Assembly: GCF_000321225.1 (NCBI RefSeq)
Contig: NW_004450946.1
Coordinates: 513,514 to 577,513, forward strand
Length of the DNA: 64,000 nucleotides
Reading direction: 5' to 3'
Origin: Odobenus rosmarus divergens
Lineage: Eukaryota; Chordata; Mammalia; Carnivora; Odobenidae
The notes below the pieces were generated by a model, which had not been told where the DNA came from, ran no database searches, and saw only the letters and a program-made list of their open reading frames with translations. The translations under genes and the position numbers were made by a program. Numbering within the stretch: position 1 is the stretch's first letter; each line of letters opens with the position of its first letter. This document shows positions 34,399-42,491 of the stretch, in pieces.

Positions 34399-36925
34399 AA
34401 AGACATGGCACAGGAGTAAGGTTAGAATTACTTTTGTTGTGGTGGTGGTGATGGTTACAATGCTTTGGTATAATTCTATTTCTAGTATTTCATATATCCT
34501 CTTCTGTGGCATTATCAAGGTTGTCTCATGTTCTGCCACAGTGCCTAATACTTCCCCTTTGCATTTCATACGTAAACTCACATCTCATACCAAAAATAAA
34601 TAAATGGCTTTTCTAAGGATAAATTTTTTTTTTGTAATGGAAACAAAATATACCTAGATAAAATGTGGGCATGGATATAGTTGTTCATTTGGTCAAGGGT
34701 GTTGTAATAAGTGGTTCTATCTAAGATTTATGAAGATTTTGTGCAGTTCTTCTTTTTTTTTTTTTTTTTTGCATTCTGAGCCGCAGACACCAAAAATCCC
34801 ACAGGAAGTTCTCTTTGTGAGTGTTGTAGTTTTTTAGTTTCCTGTTCGGTTTGCACTAGCTGATCAGAAATAAGATAATCTGTGCAATCGAAAGAGATTC
34901 TTGGTTAAACTTTATTGTTACTCTAAATGAGAATCTCAAACTTGCTTGTATTTCTTCCCATGTGATGAGTCTAGAGGAGCTATAACCATATTCATACCTG
35001 AGCGTTAAAGTTGTGGTATAATTTTTGTTGTTCAGTGGATAAACTCTTCATTGTTAAAGGGGCAACTATCTGAGATTATGCTCTATGCTTTCCACTTCTT
35101 ATCAGAGCATCTCCCCAAAAATAAACCATTGGAATGGAGATGTGTTTTTAAGATTTGACAATAGTGTTTTTCTTTCCTTTTTACAAGTGACAAAAACTTT
35201 CTCTTGTTTCTTTAGAGAAAAGGAAATACATAAAACATGTTATACAGTTCACTTCAGATATTACAAATACCATTGAAAAAATTTGAAAGGGAACTATTAT
35301 TCACTGAGATAGTTTTATAAATGTAATTCTTAAAGCAGGGTATTCTCAAGGTAAAAATTTTTTGCTTAATTTCATTATGTCTTATACCATGGCAAAAATA
35401 AACTAAAATTGTAATCAAATATATTAGATCTTTGACAAATTGTTGTAATCTAGCATTTAAATGATATACAGAAGAAGTGATGAAAAGTGACAAATGAGAA
35501 AAAAAGAAAAGTTTCTGTGCATTTTTAGGTATGTCTCTAGGTTTAGGTGCTATTAAAGACACAATGCCTAGTTCTAGGCAGTTTATGCTGATTGCACATC
35601 TTAATAAATGGTAAAAGTAATAAGCACATGAAAGGTCTCCAATAATAAAGTAATAAAGACATGAAAACTCCCCAGATTTTTTAAAAACAGTGCTTGCCCC
35701 TAAGGACATTTTAATTACAATTCTTAAAAGAATAAATAATACTTTGCCCCCAAACAAAAAAATTACACCATAAGTTTAAAACAAAAGTGACTTCAACCAT
35801 TTCTAAGCAGGGGGGCGGGGCGGGGCGGGGGGAGAAAGAAAAGAATAAGAGTTTGATTTACACAATGCTTTTTTCTAGTTCAGATAGCTTCAGCTGAAAA
35901 ATATATGAAAAGGTTACTTTGAGACCTTAATAGATATTTATGTATGATAAACAGATATTTCTTGGCTAAGAGAAGTTTGATCTTTCCATACAGTTGAGTT
36001 CCAAACAGAAAATCATTGTTTAAAATCTGGTGTTTGTGCCTTTTCCCCCTTTCTTGTGTACCTTCTGTGGCACTAGGTTAGGTACTTTAAGAATGTTATT
36101 GTTATGAAGAATTTCTGACATTTGTGGAGAGCTTTACATTTTACAAAGTGTAGAATAATGAGACTGGAAATGGTTTCTTAACATATTCTTTGGCGTTTAG
36201 CAAGGCGGTCAGCATCGTGGGAAGTGTATGCAGAGACTGATTAAACTTGGACCTTGGGCTGCAAGTCTTTAACCTCCTCGTCTGCCCTGATGTGAGCTGG
36301 AGAACGGGCTTCAGAAATGCAAGGCAGCCTGAGCCCTTCGCTCACCACTAAGAATTGCAGCATTTTGGTTGCCAAAAATATACTTTGGAGATCCCCGCCT
36401 ACAGGGGTGGGAGAGACTTTGGATATATCTTGAGGCCTAATGTGGGTGGGCCAAGGTATCACAGTTCCCTTGGGTATTTCCCAGCCTGCTTGCCCAGGAG
36501 TGCCCGCGAAGTTTTAGTTTTAGCACAGTCGGTTTGTCGAGAATGAAAGCAATCACTCTGACCCTGTTAAGAGCGCTTTAGAGATGAAAGCCAGGACGTG
36601 CTTTACAGAAAAACGCATTCTGCTTTCAGTGGGGCAGCAAGGCCCAGGCATGTGGTGACAGCTGTGACCATCGATATTTACCACGTTAAGGAAACTACTG
36701 TCAGGTATTTGCTGTACCAGCCTTTCCAACAGCCCTTCTGCGTGGGGGCTGATCCATCGTGGCTTGTTGAGGAGCAAGCGGACAAGTCTCTGCTATAAGT
36801 CGAAAATGCTTTGGTACACAGGGGCTTTCTCCTCGGGGGCGATTTCTGCTGGACCTTTGATAAAAACAAACAGGAAGACTCGCATGCCAGCGGAAACTGT
36901 CCACCAAGTACTTCGGGAACCCGGC
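34399..36925. other. TJP1 5' flank, no recognised repeat or gene
   Basis: About 2.5 kb upstream of the CpG island with no interspersed repeat I can name, unlike the SINE-dense flank further left. A 20-bp poly-T lies at 34751-34770. The 167-codon minus frame at 35254-35757 is in AT-rich sequence, has no family resemblance and lacks a credible promoter, so I read it as chance. Loss of repeats toward a promoter is typical of proximal regulatory DNA. Confidence 0.45.
35810..35832 (+). promoter_or_regulatory. G-quadruplex-type G-rich motif
   Basis: Four or more runs of at least four G separated by single C (ggggggcggggcggggcggggg) about 1.7 kb upstream of the TJP1 start codon, in otherwise AT-rich DNA. 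It also contains Sp1-like GC boxes. The function is unknown. Confidence 0.5.
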
Positions 36926-37441
36926 TTTTCCTTCCGCGACTGGGGTCGGACCTCGGGAGGAAGCGGGCCTCGGGCCGCTCGCCCCGCCCCGCAGCGGCCC
37001 CGCCCCCACCACGGGCCCACCCCCACCGTGGCCCCGCCCCCGCACAGCCGGGCATGCTCAGTGGGCCGGGCCGGGCCGGGCCGGCAGGTTTGCGTGGCCT
37101 CCCGCAGTTGCCGGCGCCGGCTCAGCTTCTGGACGCTGGGTCCCTTTCCCGCGGCTGGTTCCAGGGAAGTTACGTGCGGAAGCCGGCTTCTGAGGAGCCA
37201 CCGGGCGGACTGCAGGGACGCCAGTGGCGAGCTAGCGGGGCCGACGTGTCCGCGCTGTGAGAGCTTGGGAGGCCGAGCGAGTGGCCGCACTCGGAGGGAG
37301 GCGCCGGCCGGGCGCGCCCCGCGGAGGAGACCCGGGCGGGGCGGGCGGGCGCTTCCCGGACTTTTGTCCGAGTTGAGTCCCCTCCCTGTGGGCCGGGCCT
37401 TTGCGGCCGCCCCCGCCCCCAGCACCGCTCGCTCGGGGGAG

Positions 37442-37465
37442 ATGTTTATCTGGTCTGTGGCGTGA
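37442..37465 (+). CDS. Upstream ORF in the TJP1 5' leader (7 codons)
   Basis: ATG followed by six codons and TGA, encoding MFIWSVA. It ends 69 bases before the ZO-1 start and is in the same reading frame. Its TGA (37463-37465) is therefore the in-frame upstream stop that fixes 37535 as the first usable AUG for ZO-1. The context has G at -3. If the leader includes it, it could dampen translation of the main frame; ribosome data would be needed. Whether it lies in the mature mRNA depends on the unknown start site. Confidence 0.45.
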   Translation: MFIWSVA

Positions 37466-37534
37466 GGAGCCGGCGGGCTGGTGGCGCGGAGTTTCGGGTC
37501 CGAGGAGCCTCGCGCGGCGCTGGAGAGAGACAAG

Positions 37535-37561
37535 ATGTCCGCCAGGGCCGCGGCCGCCAAG
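37535..37561 (+). CDS. TJP1: Tight junction protein 1 (ZO-1), first coding exon
   Basis: Encodes MSARAAAAK, the N-terminus of ZO-1, and stops at a consensus donor (AAG|gtgagc, GT at 37562-37563) in phase 0. The start is supported by A at -3 and by an in-frame TGA at 37463 with no AUG in between. ZO-1 is the large cytoplasmic scaffold of tight junctions (three PDZ, SH3, guanylate-kinase-like, ZU5). It links claudins and JAMs to ZO-2/ZO-3 and actin. Only the leader before PDZ1 is encoded here. The exon sits in the CpG island, and its next coding exon is 23.6 kb downstream at 61159. The identification rests on the exact peptide continuing across both exons, which I regard as decisive. The GC-rich alanine run (GCG GCC GCC) is normal for this gene. 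Alternative first exons known for the gene are not evident here. Confidence 0.95.
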
Positions 37562-37990
37562 GTGAGCGCCTCCGAGGCCGTCAGGGCCGATTCCGAGCGA
37601 GGGCGGCCGCCAGCCGGCGTCGGGCCCGCGCCCCGCCCTCCTCCCCGCGGGCTGCTGCCCAAGCGCCGGGGGCGGCAGCGGGTGGGCCGGGCTGGCTGTG
37701 GCGGTGGGCCGCTCGGAGCCCCGCGGGCGGGCCGGCGGAGGGCGGGGGCCCAGGAGGGGGCGGCGGGCGCGCAGAGCTGCGGTCCGGGGCAGGTGCATCG
37801 CTGCCGGCGTCGGTGCCTGGCTCCGGCTCGCGGCGGGCGGGGACGCGCAACAGGTCCGGCGCCGGCAAACTCCGCGACGGGAGTGGGTTCTGCGGGCACT
37901 GGGCGAGCCTGCGGCGGGCGGGAGGTCGGGGTTTGGGGTGCCACCTCCCCAAGCCGGTAGCTGCTGTCTTTGGAGGAGTGGTTGGTCACC

Positions 37991-38948
37991 GGCGAAACCG
38001 TGTAGTTTCGATCTGATGTCAGTGTGCGTGGTATGCGCGCGCCAGCGATAAGACATTGAGGCAGGAGAACACTCAGTGTTTTGTGTGTAGTATGTCGGAA
38101 TTTTTTTTTTGCCCACACTGTGTAATTTACTTAAGGTAGCATTGAAAAAGAGAACCCCTTAACACTTTTTAATAGCTTACTTTGAATTAAACTTTCAGAA
38201 GTAGCACAAAATACTCCTACAAATGGACAATGAGATGAAGTCTAAAAAATAAAATTAAGGAAGATTTGTCTTTTCCTATCAATTTTTACATGTGCTTTGA
38301 AGTACTAGGACATTTTTTCAGTGCTGTGAAACCAACTTGTATGTTACATCAAAAAGCTGAAGTTCGTAAACTCAGTTAAAATCCTTCTTTCCTTTTCTAC
38401 ATTGTACTCTTTCTCATCATACAGTAGTACCTGCTTTTTTTTTTTAACAATTACAGGCATACAGAAATGTAAAAAAAAAGAGTAAAAATCTCTCTTTGAA
38501 AATTAATTCATTACTTCAAACAGTATCGAAGTACTTAAGAATGTAATGATTTTATGTATTTATTTTTCTGTTGGAAATGTTTATTCATAGCATCTGGAAC
38601 AGGGTATAATATGGCCCTGAAGTTTCTGAACTCAGGACCTTGTTTTCTGGGAGGCAGAAATTAGCAGTTACATTTAGTAGTGAATATATATATTTTTAAG
38701 GGATGTAATCTTTCTTTAAGAAAACTTTGATTTGTACCTTTCTGACCTTATGTTGATGAAGAACAATCTAGAGATGAAACTTGAGCCAGTGATTTAGAAT
38801 AAAAAGCAAAATTTTGTTTAGATTTTAAAATAAGTTCACATTACTTACCTTTAAGGGGGTTTCCTTTCCAAGGAGGAAAGGCTTTGTTTTTATGTTACAC
38901 ATAATGTCACTTTGTTCCTGAGGTGTGATCTCTGGTACTTGATATCTA
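37991..38948. other. Intron 1, no recognised element
   Basis: AT-rich intronic sequence right of the CpG island. No repeat or alternative exon is supported. Confidence 0.45.
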
Positions 38949-38961
38949 AAACAACACACTT

Positions 38962-39046
38962 CATTTTATTATTATTATTATTACTATTATTATTATTATT
39001 ATTGTAATTAAAGCAACACTGCGTGAGGAAAATGCTACCTGACAAG
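38962..39046 (-). repeat. 85-bp TSD-flanked insert with (AAT)n tail, unidentified retrocopy
   Basis: Exact 11-bp direct repeats acaacacactt at 38951-38961 and 39047-39057 enclose 85 bp. Read on the minus strand it is a ~40-bp body starting cttgtcaggtagcattttcc and ending in an A-rich (AAT)n tail. That is the layout of an L1-mobilised short RNA. I cannot name the source RNA. Confidence 0.5.
38963..39004. repeat. (TTA)n microsatellite
   Basis: About thirteen ATT units with one interruption. They form the tail of the 85-bp TSD-flanked insert. Confidence 0.9.
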
Positions 39047-39384
39047 ACAACACACTTTAAAAAGGTTATTTCAAATATGGAGAGAAGTAAATTTTCAGTG
39101 GATTGTTATAGTAAGATTATTTAGAAGAAACAATACTTTTCTTCCTGAATTATGGGATTGAGATTTATGGCATATTGAAAAGCATCAGGATTTAAATATT
39201 ACATTGTAGGGACATGTGTATTCATAAATATTTATAAATAAAATGTGAGTTGAAAGCTTATTTTGTTTAAATGCTGTATTATGAGCCTACCACAAAATCT
39301 TCTGTAGAACAAGGCAGGCAGTCCATAAAAAATAAGTGAAATGAAAGAATATTTGCCTTTTCCCTAAGTCACATTTAATATCTT

Positions 39385-39566
39385 GAGGTGACTGAAATGC
39401 TTACTACAAGCCAGACTGTGTACTTAGTACTTTACATGTGATACTTTTGTTTCCCTACCCTACCTCAGTTTAAAAAAAAAAAAAAAATTAATTTTGCAGC
39501 GTGCTCTTTTGTTTTAGCGGAGTCGTTTGTAGAACAACTCTCTAAGCCAATACGTGTGATTCTATA
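39385..39566 (+). repeat. Left copy of a 181-182-bp duplicated block
   Basis: Matches 40458-40638 base for base except for one A (39472 region, ccctacctcag versus ccctcctcag). The first ~70 bp resembles antisense MIR ('gcttactacaagccagactg', 'cttagtactttacatgtgat'). This copy lies in continuous sequence, so it is probably the genuine one. Confidence 0.9.
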
Positions 39567-39849
39567 TTCTTTGTAATAGTTGAATAGTCTCTTATCCTAA
39601 GAATATGCTGCCAATCATCATTGCCTTACTGACAGACATTTAACTTGTTTTCAGGATTTTGCTATTGTAATAAGTAGCTTTATATTTATATCTGTGCACT
39701 ATTATAGTGTGTTAAGTCCTTAAAAATGGAATTTTGGGGTCCAAGGGTATGTGCATTTAAAATTCTGATAAATTCCACTAAATTTTTCTCCAAGAAGAGG
39801 ATGCTTAGGAATAAATATAACATTTGTTGGTAAATTACATGTTATTTTA

Positions 39850-40042
39850 TTTATTTATTTAATTGACAGAGAGAGAGAGAGAGAGAGACAGCGAGAGAGG
39901 GAACACAAGCAGGGGGAGGGGCAGAGGGAGAAGCAGGCTTCCCGCGGAGCAGGGAGCCCGATGCGGGGCTCAATCCCAGGACCCTGAGATCATGACCTGA
40001 GCTGAAGGCAGACGCTTAATGACTGAGCCACCCAGGCACCCC
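39850..40042 (-). repeat. CAN SINE, antisense, with TSD
   Basis: 'tttatttatttaattgacag' to 'gagccacccaggcacccc'. The duplication aattacatgttatttta lies at about 39833-39849 and 40043-40059. Confidence 0.95.
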
Positions 40043-40457
40043 AATTACATGTTATTTTAAAGGACATAAAACCTAAATAAATTAGATGAGGGAGATGGGT
40101 AGAGTCAGTATTGTAGAATATACGAATTCCCCCCAAATCGATATATATATAGTGTAATACAATTCCAAATAGAATTTCAGTGGTATTTTAGAAAACTGGA
40201 CATGTAATGAGAAAGTTTATCTGATAAAATAAATGAATGATAGCCATGAAATTTTGGATAAAGAAGTCCCTACTAGAAAACCTAATGTGTTATAAATTCA
40301 GAGTAATTTAAAGCAGTCTGTCAGCTCAGGAATAGACAGTGGAACCACAGAATCCAGGAACAGTTTTGTATTTTTGAGTTTTTAGTGATTATCATCATCA
40401 GTGTTTAATGTGTCAGGTATTGTTTTAAGTGCTTAACATGAATTAACGGATTTAATT

Positions 40458-40638
40458 GAGGTGACTGAAATGCTTACTACAAGCCAGACTGTGTACTTAG
40501 TACTTTACATGTGATACTTTTGTTTCCCTACCCTCCTCAGTTTAAAAAAAAAAAAAAAATTAATTTTGCAGCGTGCTCTTTTGTTTTAGCGGAGTCGTTT
40601 GTAGAACAACTCTCTAAGCCAATACGTGTGATTCTATA
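40458..40638 (+). repeat. Right copy of the duplicated block, abutting the gap
   Basis: Near-identical to 39385-39566. It begins immediately after the left target-site copy cggatttaatt (40447-40457), exactly where the T-tail of the interrupted SINE should start, and ends at the first N. This placement points to an assembly error rather than biology. Confidence 0.9.
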
Positions 40639-40688
40639 NNNNNNNNNNNNNNNNNNNNNNNNNNNNNNNNNNNNNNNNNNNNNNNNNN
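40639..40688. other. Assembly gap (50 N)
   Basis: Fifty unresolved bases, a conventional placeholder length, so true size is unknown. It falls inside an antisense CAN SINE. Predicted frames crossing it are meaningless. Confidence 0.98.
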
Positions 40689-40787
40689 CGGAGCAGGGAG
40701 CCCGATGCGGGGCTCGATCCCAGGACCCTGAGATCATGACCTGAGCTGAAGGCAGTCGCTTAACCAACTGAGCCATCCAGGCGCCCC
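40689..40787 (-). repeat. CAN SINE, antisense, 3' half lost in the gap
   Basis: The retained half runs cggagcagggagcccgatgc to 'gagccatccaggcgcccc'. Target duplication cggatttaatt lies at 40788-40798, and its partner at 40447-40457 is now 231 bp from the surviving SINE body. Confidence 0.93.
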
Positions 40788-40981
40788 CGGATTTAATTCT
40801 TATAGTAACCCTATGAAGTGAGCATTACTGTTATCCCCACTTTATGGATGAGGAAATTGAAACACATAAAATAATTTGCCTAAATTCACTTAGGCAGCAA
40901 GAGGGAAAATTAGGAATATATGATAAAAATAATGTTGATTACTGGGGAAAGGATGGGTTATTTATTCAGTAAACAGTGCTG

Positions 40982-41014
40982 GGACTGTTGGTTATCCTCC
41001 CCCCCCCCCCTTTT
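40982..41014. repeat. C-run / T-run low complexity
   Basis: About twelve C followed by six T, a sequencing-difficult homopolymer site. Confidence 0.7.
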
Positions 41015-41618
41015 TTATGGTAGTTTTCTGCTTTAAACCATAGGCAGAAAAAAAAAATGAAATGTTTGAATAAGAGCAAATAAAATGGATCGTAAAATAC
41101 TAGAAGAAAGTGCAGGATATTTTTAAAGAAATACACCTGAGCTGGAAAGGACTTCTGTGTATGTGATGTTAAATGAAGGAAAAGGTTTTTATATGTGTAG
41201 TATACATCTGAATTGCAAACAGAATTACTAGTGCGCCTGATAATAAAACTGTAGAGTTGAAAACAGGAATTTGAGGGTGGTTCTCTTTTTAACCAAGGAG
41301 TTAATTATGTAAGAAAATGGTGTGGATAATTATTAGGAACATTTCCTATTGGATGAATCACAGAAAGTGGCTGAAGGAAGTTGCAGTGGCTTCTGGATTT
41401 TCAAGCTGTTTCACTTTGGAGGAAGCAATAAAGTTTAAGATTGTACTACCTAAATGCTTGTTAGGTTTTACTGATTAAATGTTTCCATTATGTTTCAGGG
41501 ACAGTACTTTTTTTTCCTGTGGTTATCTCTAAAATTATAGTGTAGTTTAGTATAAAAATAATTTACATCACTTCTTAGGAATTGATTATATCAAGTGAGG
41601 CACAATGTACTTTTCTTT

Positions 41619-41765
41619 AATTTCAATTTATTTTTATTTGTTTAATTATTTTTTTAAAAAGCTGGGCATGCACTTGAACTCAGGGCTTGAACTCACAACC
41701 CTGAGATTGAAACCTGAGCTGAAATCAAGAGTTTGGACACTGAACTAAGCCACCCAGGCACCCCT
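41619..41765 (-). repeat. Older CAN SINE, antisense
   Basis: 'ttgaactcacaaccctgaga' to 'taagccacccaggcacccc'. The short duplication gtacttttctt / ggacttttctt lies at 41608-41618 and 41766-41776. Confidence 0.85.
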
Positions 41766-42351
41766 GGACTTTTCTTAATAGCTGAACATTGGAAAGTTAA
41801 GAACTGTGGAAAATTAGTCTTTACAGGTAGGAATTGTGTCCTGAGTGGCTGGTACAATATAGTTTTAGTTTTGGTACGTACTGATCAATGCTTATGTGCT
41901 GCATATTGCTTTAAAAGTAAAGGAAAAACTCACTGGACTTACGAGAATTCAGTTGATTGTGTCTGCCAACTTTTAATGAGCTTCACTGTAGTAATATTTT
42001 TCTGGATGTGCTAAGTTTATATATTACTTATTTTTCACTAGAAATATTTTTATAATATTAAAGGCAAAAGGCTTTCATTTATGTTAGCATTTTAGACATT
42101 TATGGTTAAAACTGTAATTTATGTTCTTTGTTGATCATCCTGACTATATTTACAACTCTTAAGTTCATTTTAGGACAGCTCTGTAAGACAGCTACTTTTC
42201 CAATCATACTGTGCCTTTTCTCTCAGGTTGTTTAATGGTACACACTCCACTACACTGTTAGGAAAGACCCCCCCCCCGTTTTTTTTTTAAGATACTGATG
42301 TTTTCATGTTAGGATCTTACAACCTTTATTTTATATTTAAGAAGGACTCAT

Positions 42352-42478
42352 CTCAGGGTGGTGAGATGGAGCCCTGCATCAGACTCTGGCTCAGCGGGGA
42401 GTCCACCTGAGATTCTCTCTTTACCCACCCCCCAAATAAATAAATAAGTAAATATATATATATATATATATATTTTTA
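42352..42478 (+). repeat. 5'-truncated CAN SINE with TSD and (TA)n tail
   Basis: Begins in mid-element at 'ctcagggtggtgagatggag', so the promoter half is missing. It continues to (AAATA)n and a (TA)n expansion at 42452-42473. The exact 13-bp duplication aagaaggactcat lies at 42339-42351 and 42479-42491. 5' truncation is uncommon for a SINE and typical of L1-mediated insertion. Confidence 0.9.
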
Positions 42479-42491
42479 AAGAAGGACTCAT

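Larger units (their letters stand above)
36930..37990 (+). promoter_or_regulatory. TJP1: TJP1 CpG-island promoter and 5' UTR region
   Basis: About 1 kb of very GC- and CpG-rich DNA in an AT-rich window. GC boxes (Sp/KLF type) cluster at 36982-36990, 36998-37007 and 37032-37041. A GGGCC-type repeat follows at 37063-37085, a CRE-like ttacgtg at 37170-37176 and an ETS-like gcggaagccgg at 37176-37186. No TATA box is evident. This is the classic dispersed-initiation, TATA-less promoter of a broadly expressed gene, and it surrounds the first coding exon. The exact start site cannot be fixed from sequence; GC boxes near 37.0 kb suggest transcription beginning somewhere about 37.05-37.4 kb. The island continues into the start of intron 1. 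Confidence 0.85.
40385..40915 (-). repeat. MIR, antisense, split by SINE, gap and duplicate block
   Basis: Left part 40385-40457 ('gtgtttaatgtgtcaggtat', 'ttttaagtgcttaacatgaa') and right part 40798-40915 ('tagtaaccctatgaagtgag', 'tatggatgaggaaattgaaa') make one antisense MIR once the SINE-containing segment is removed. Confidence 0.75.
40075..41250 (+). repeat. Possible old L1/HAL1 fragment, interrupted
   Basis: 'tacaattccaaatagaattt', 'gaatagacagtggaaccaca' and 'aaacagtgctgggactgttg' (before and after the MIR/SINE block) resemble LINE ORF2 text in sense. Assignment is tentative. Confidence 0.4.

Noticed and set aside
35254..35757. 167-codon minus-strand frame
   Set aside because: AT-rich, hydrophobic by composition, no recognisable family, no promoter or splice context.
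37481..37960. Extension of the ZO-1 frame upstream to 37481 and through the intron
   Set aside because: The upstream codon is GTG, not ATG. An in-frame TGA lies at 37463, and the frame past 37561 is intronic after a strong donor.
37462..38051. Other long + frames in the CpG island (117-184 codons)
   Set aside because: Composition artefacts with no homology and no fit to the exon boundaries.
36793..38118. 441-codon open frame on the minus strand through the CpG island
   Set aside because: GC-rich DNA has few stop codons, several long frames overlap on both strands, and the real signal on the + strand (ZO-1 exon with donor site) explains the region. The peptide is low-complexity Pro/Ala/Arg.
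40511..40776. Frames crossing the N run
   Set aside because: They contain unknown residues over an assembly gap and SINE sequence.
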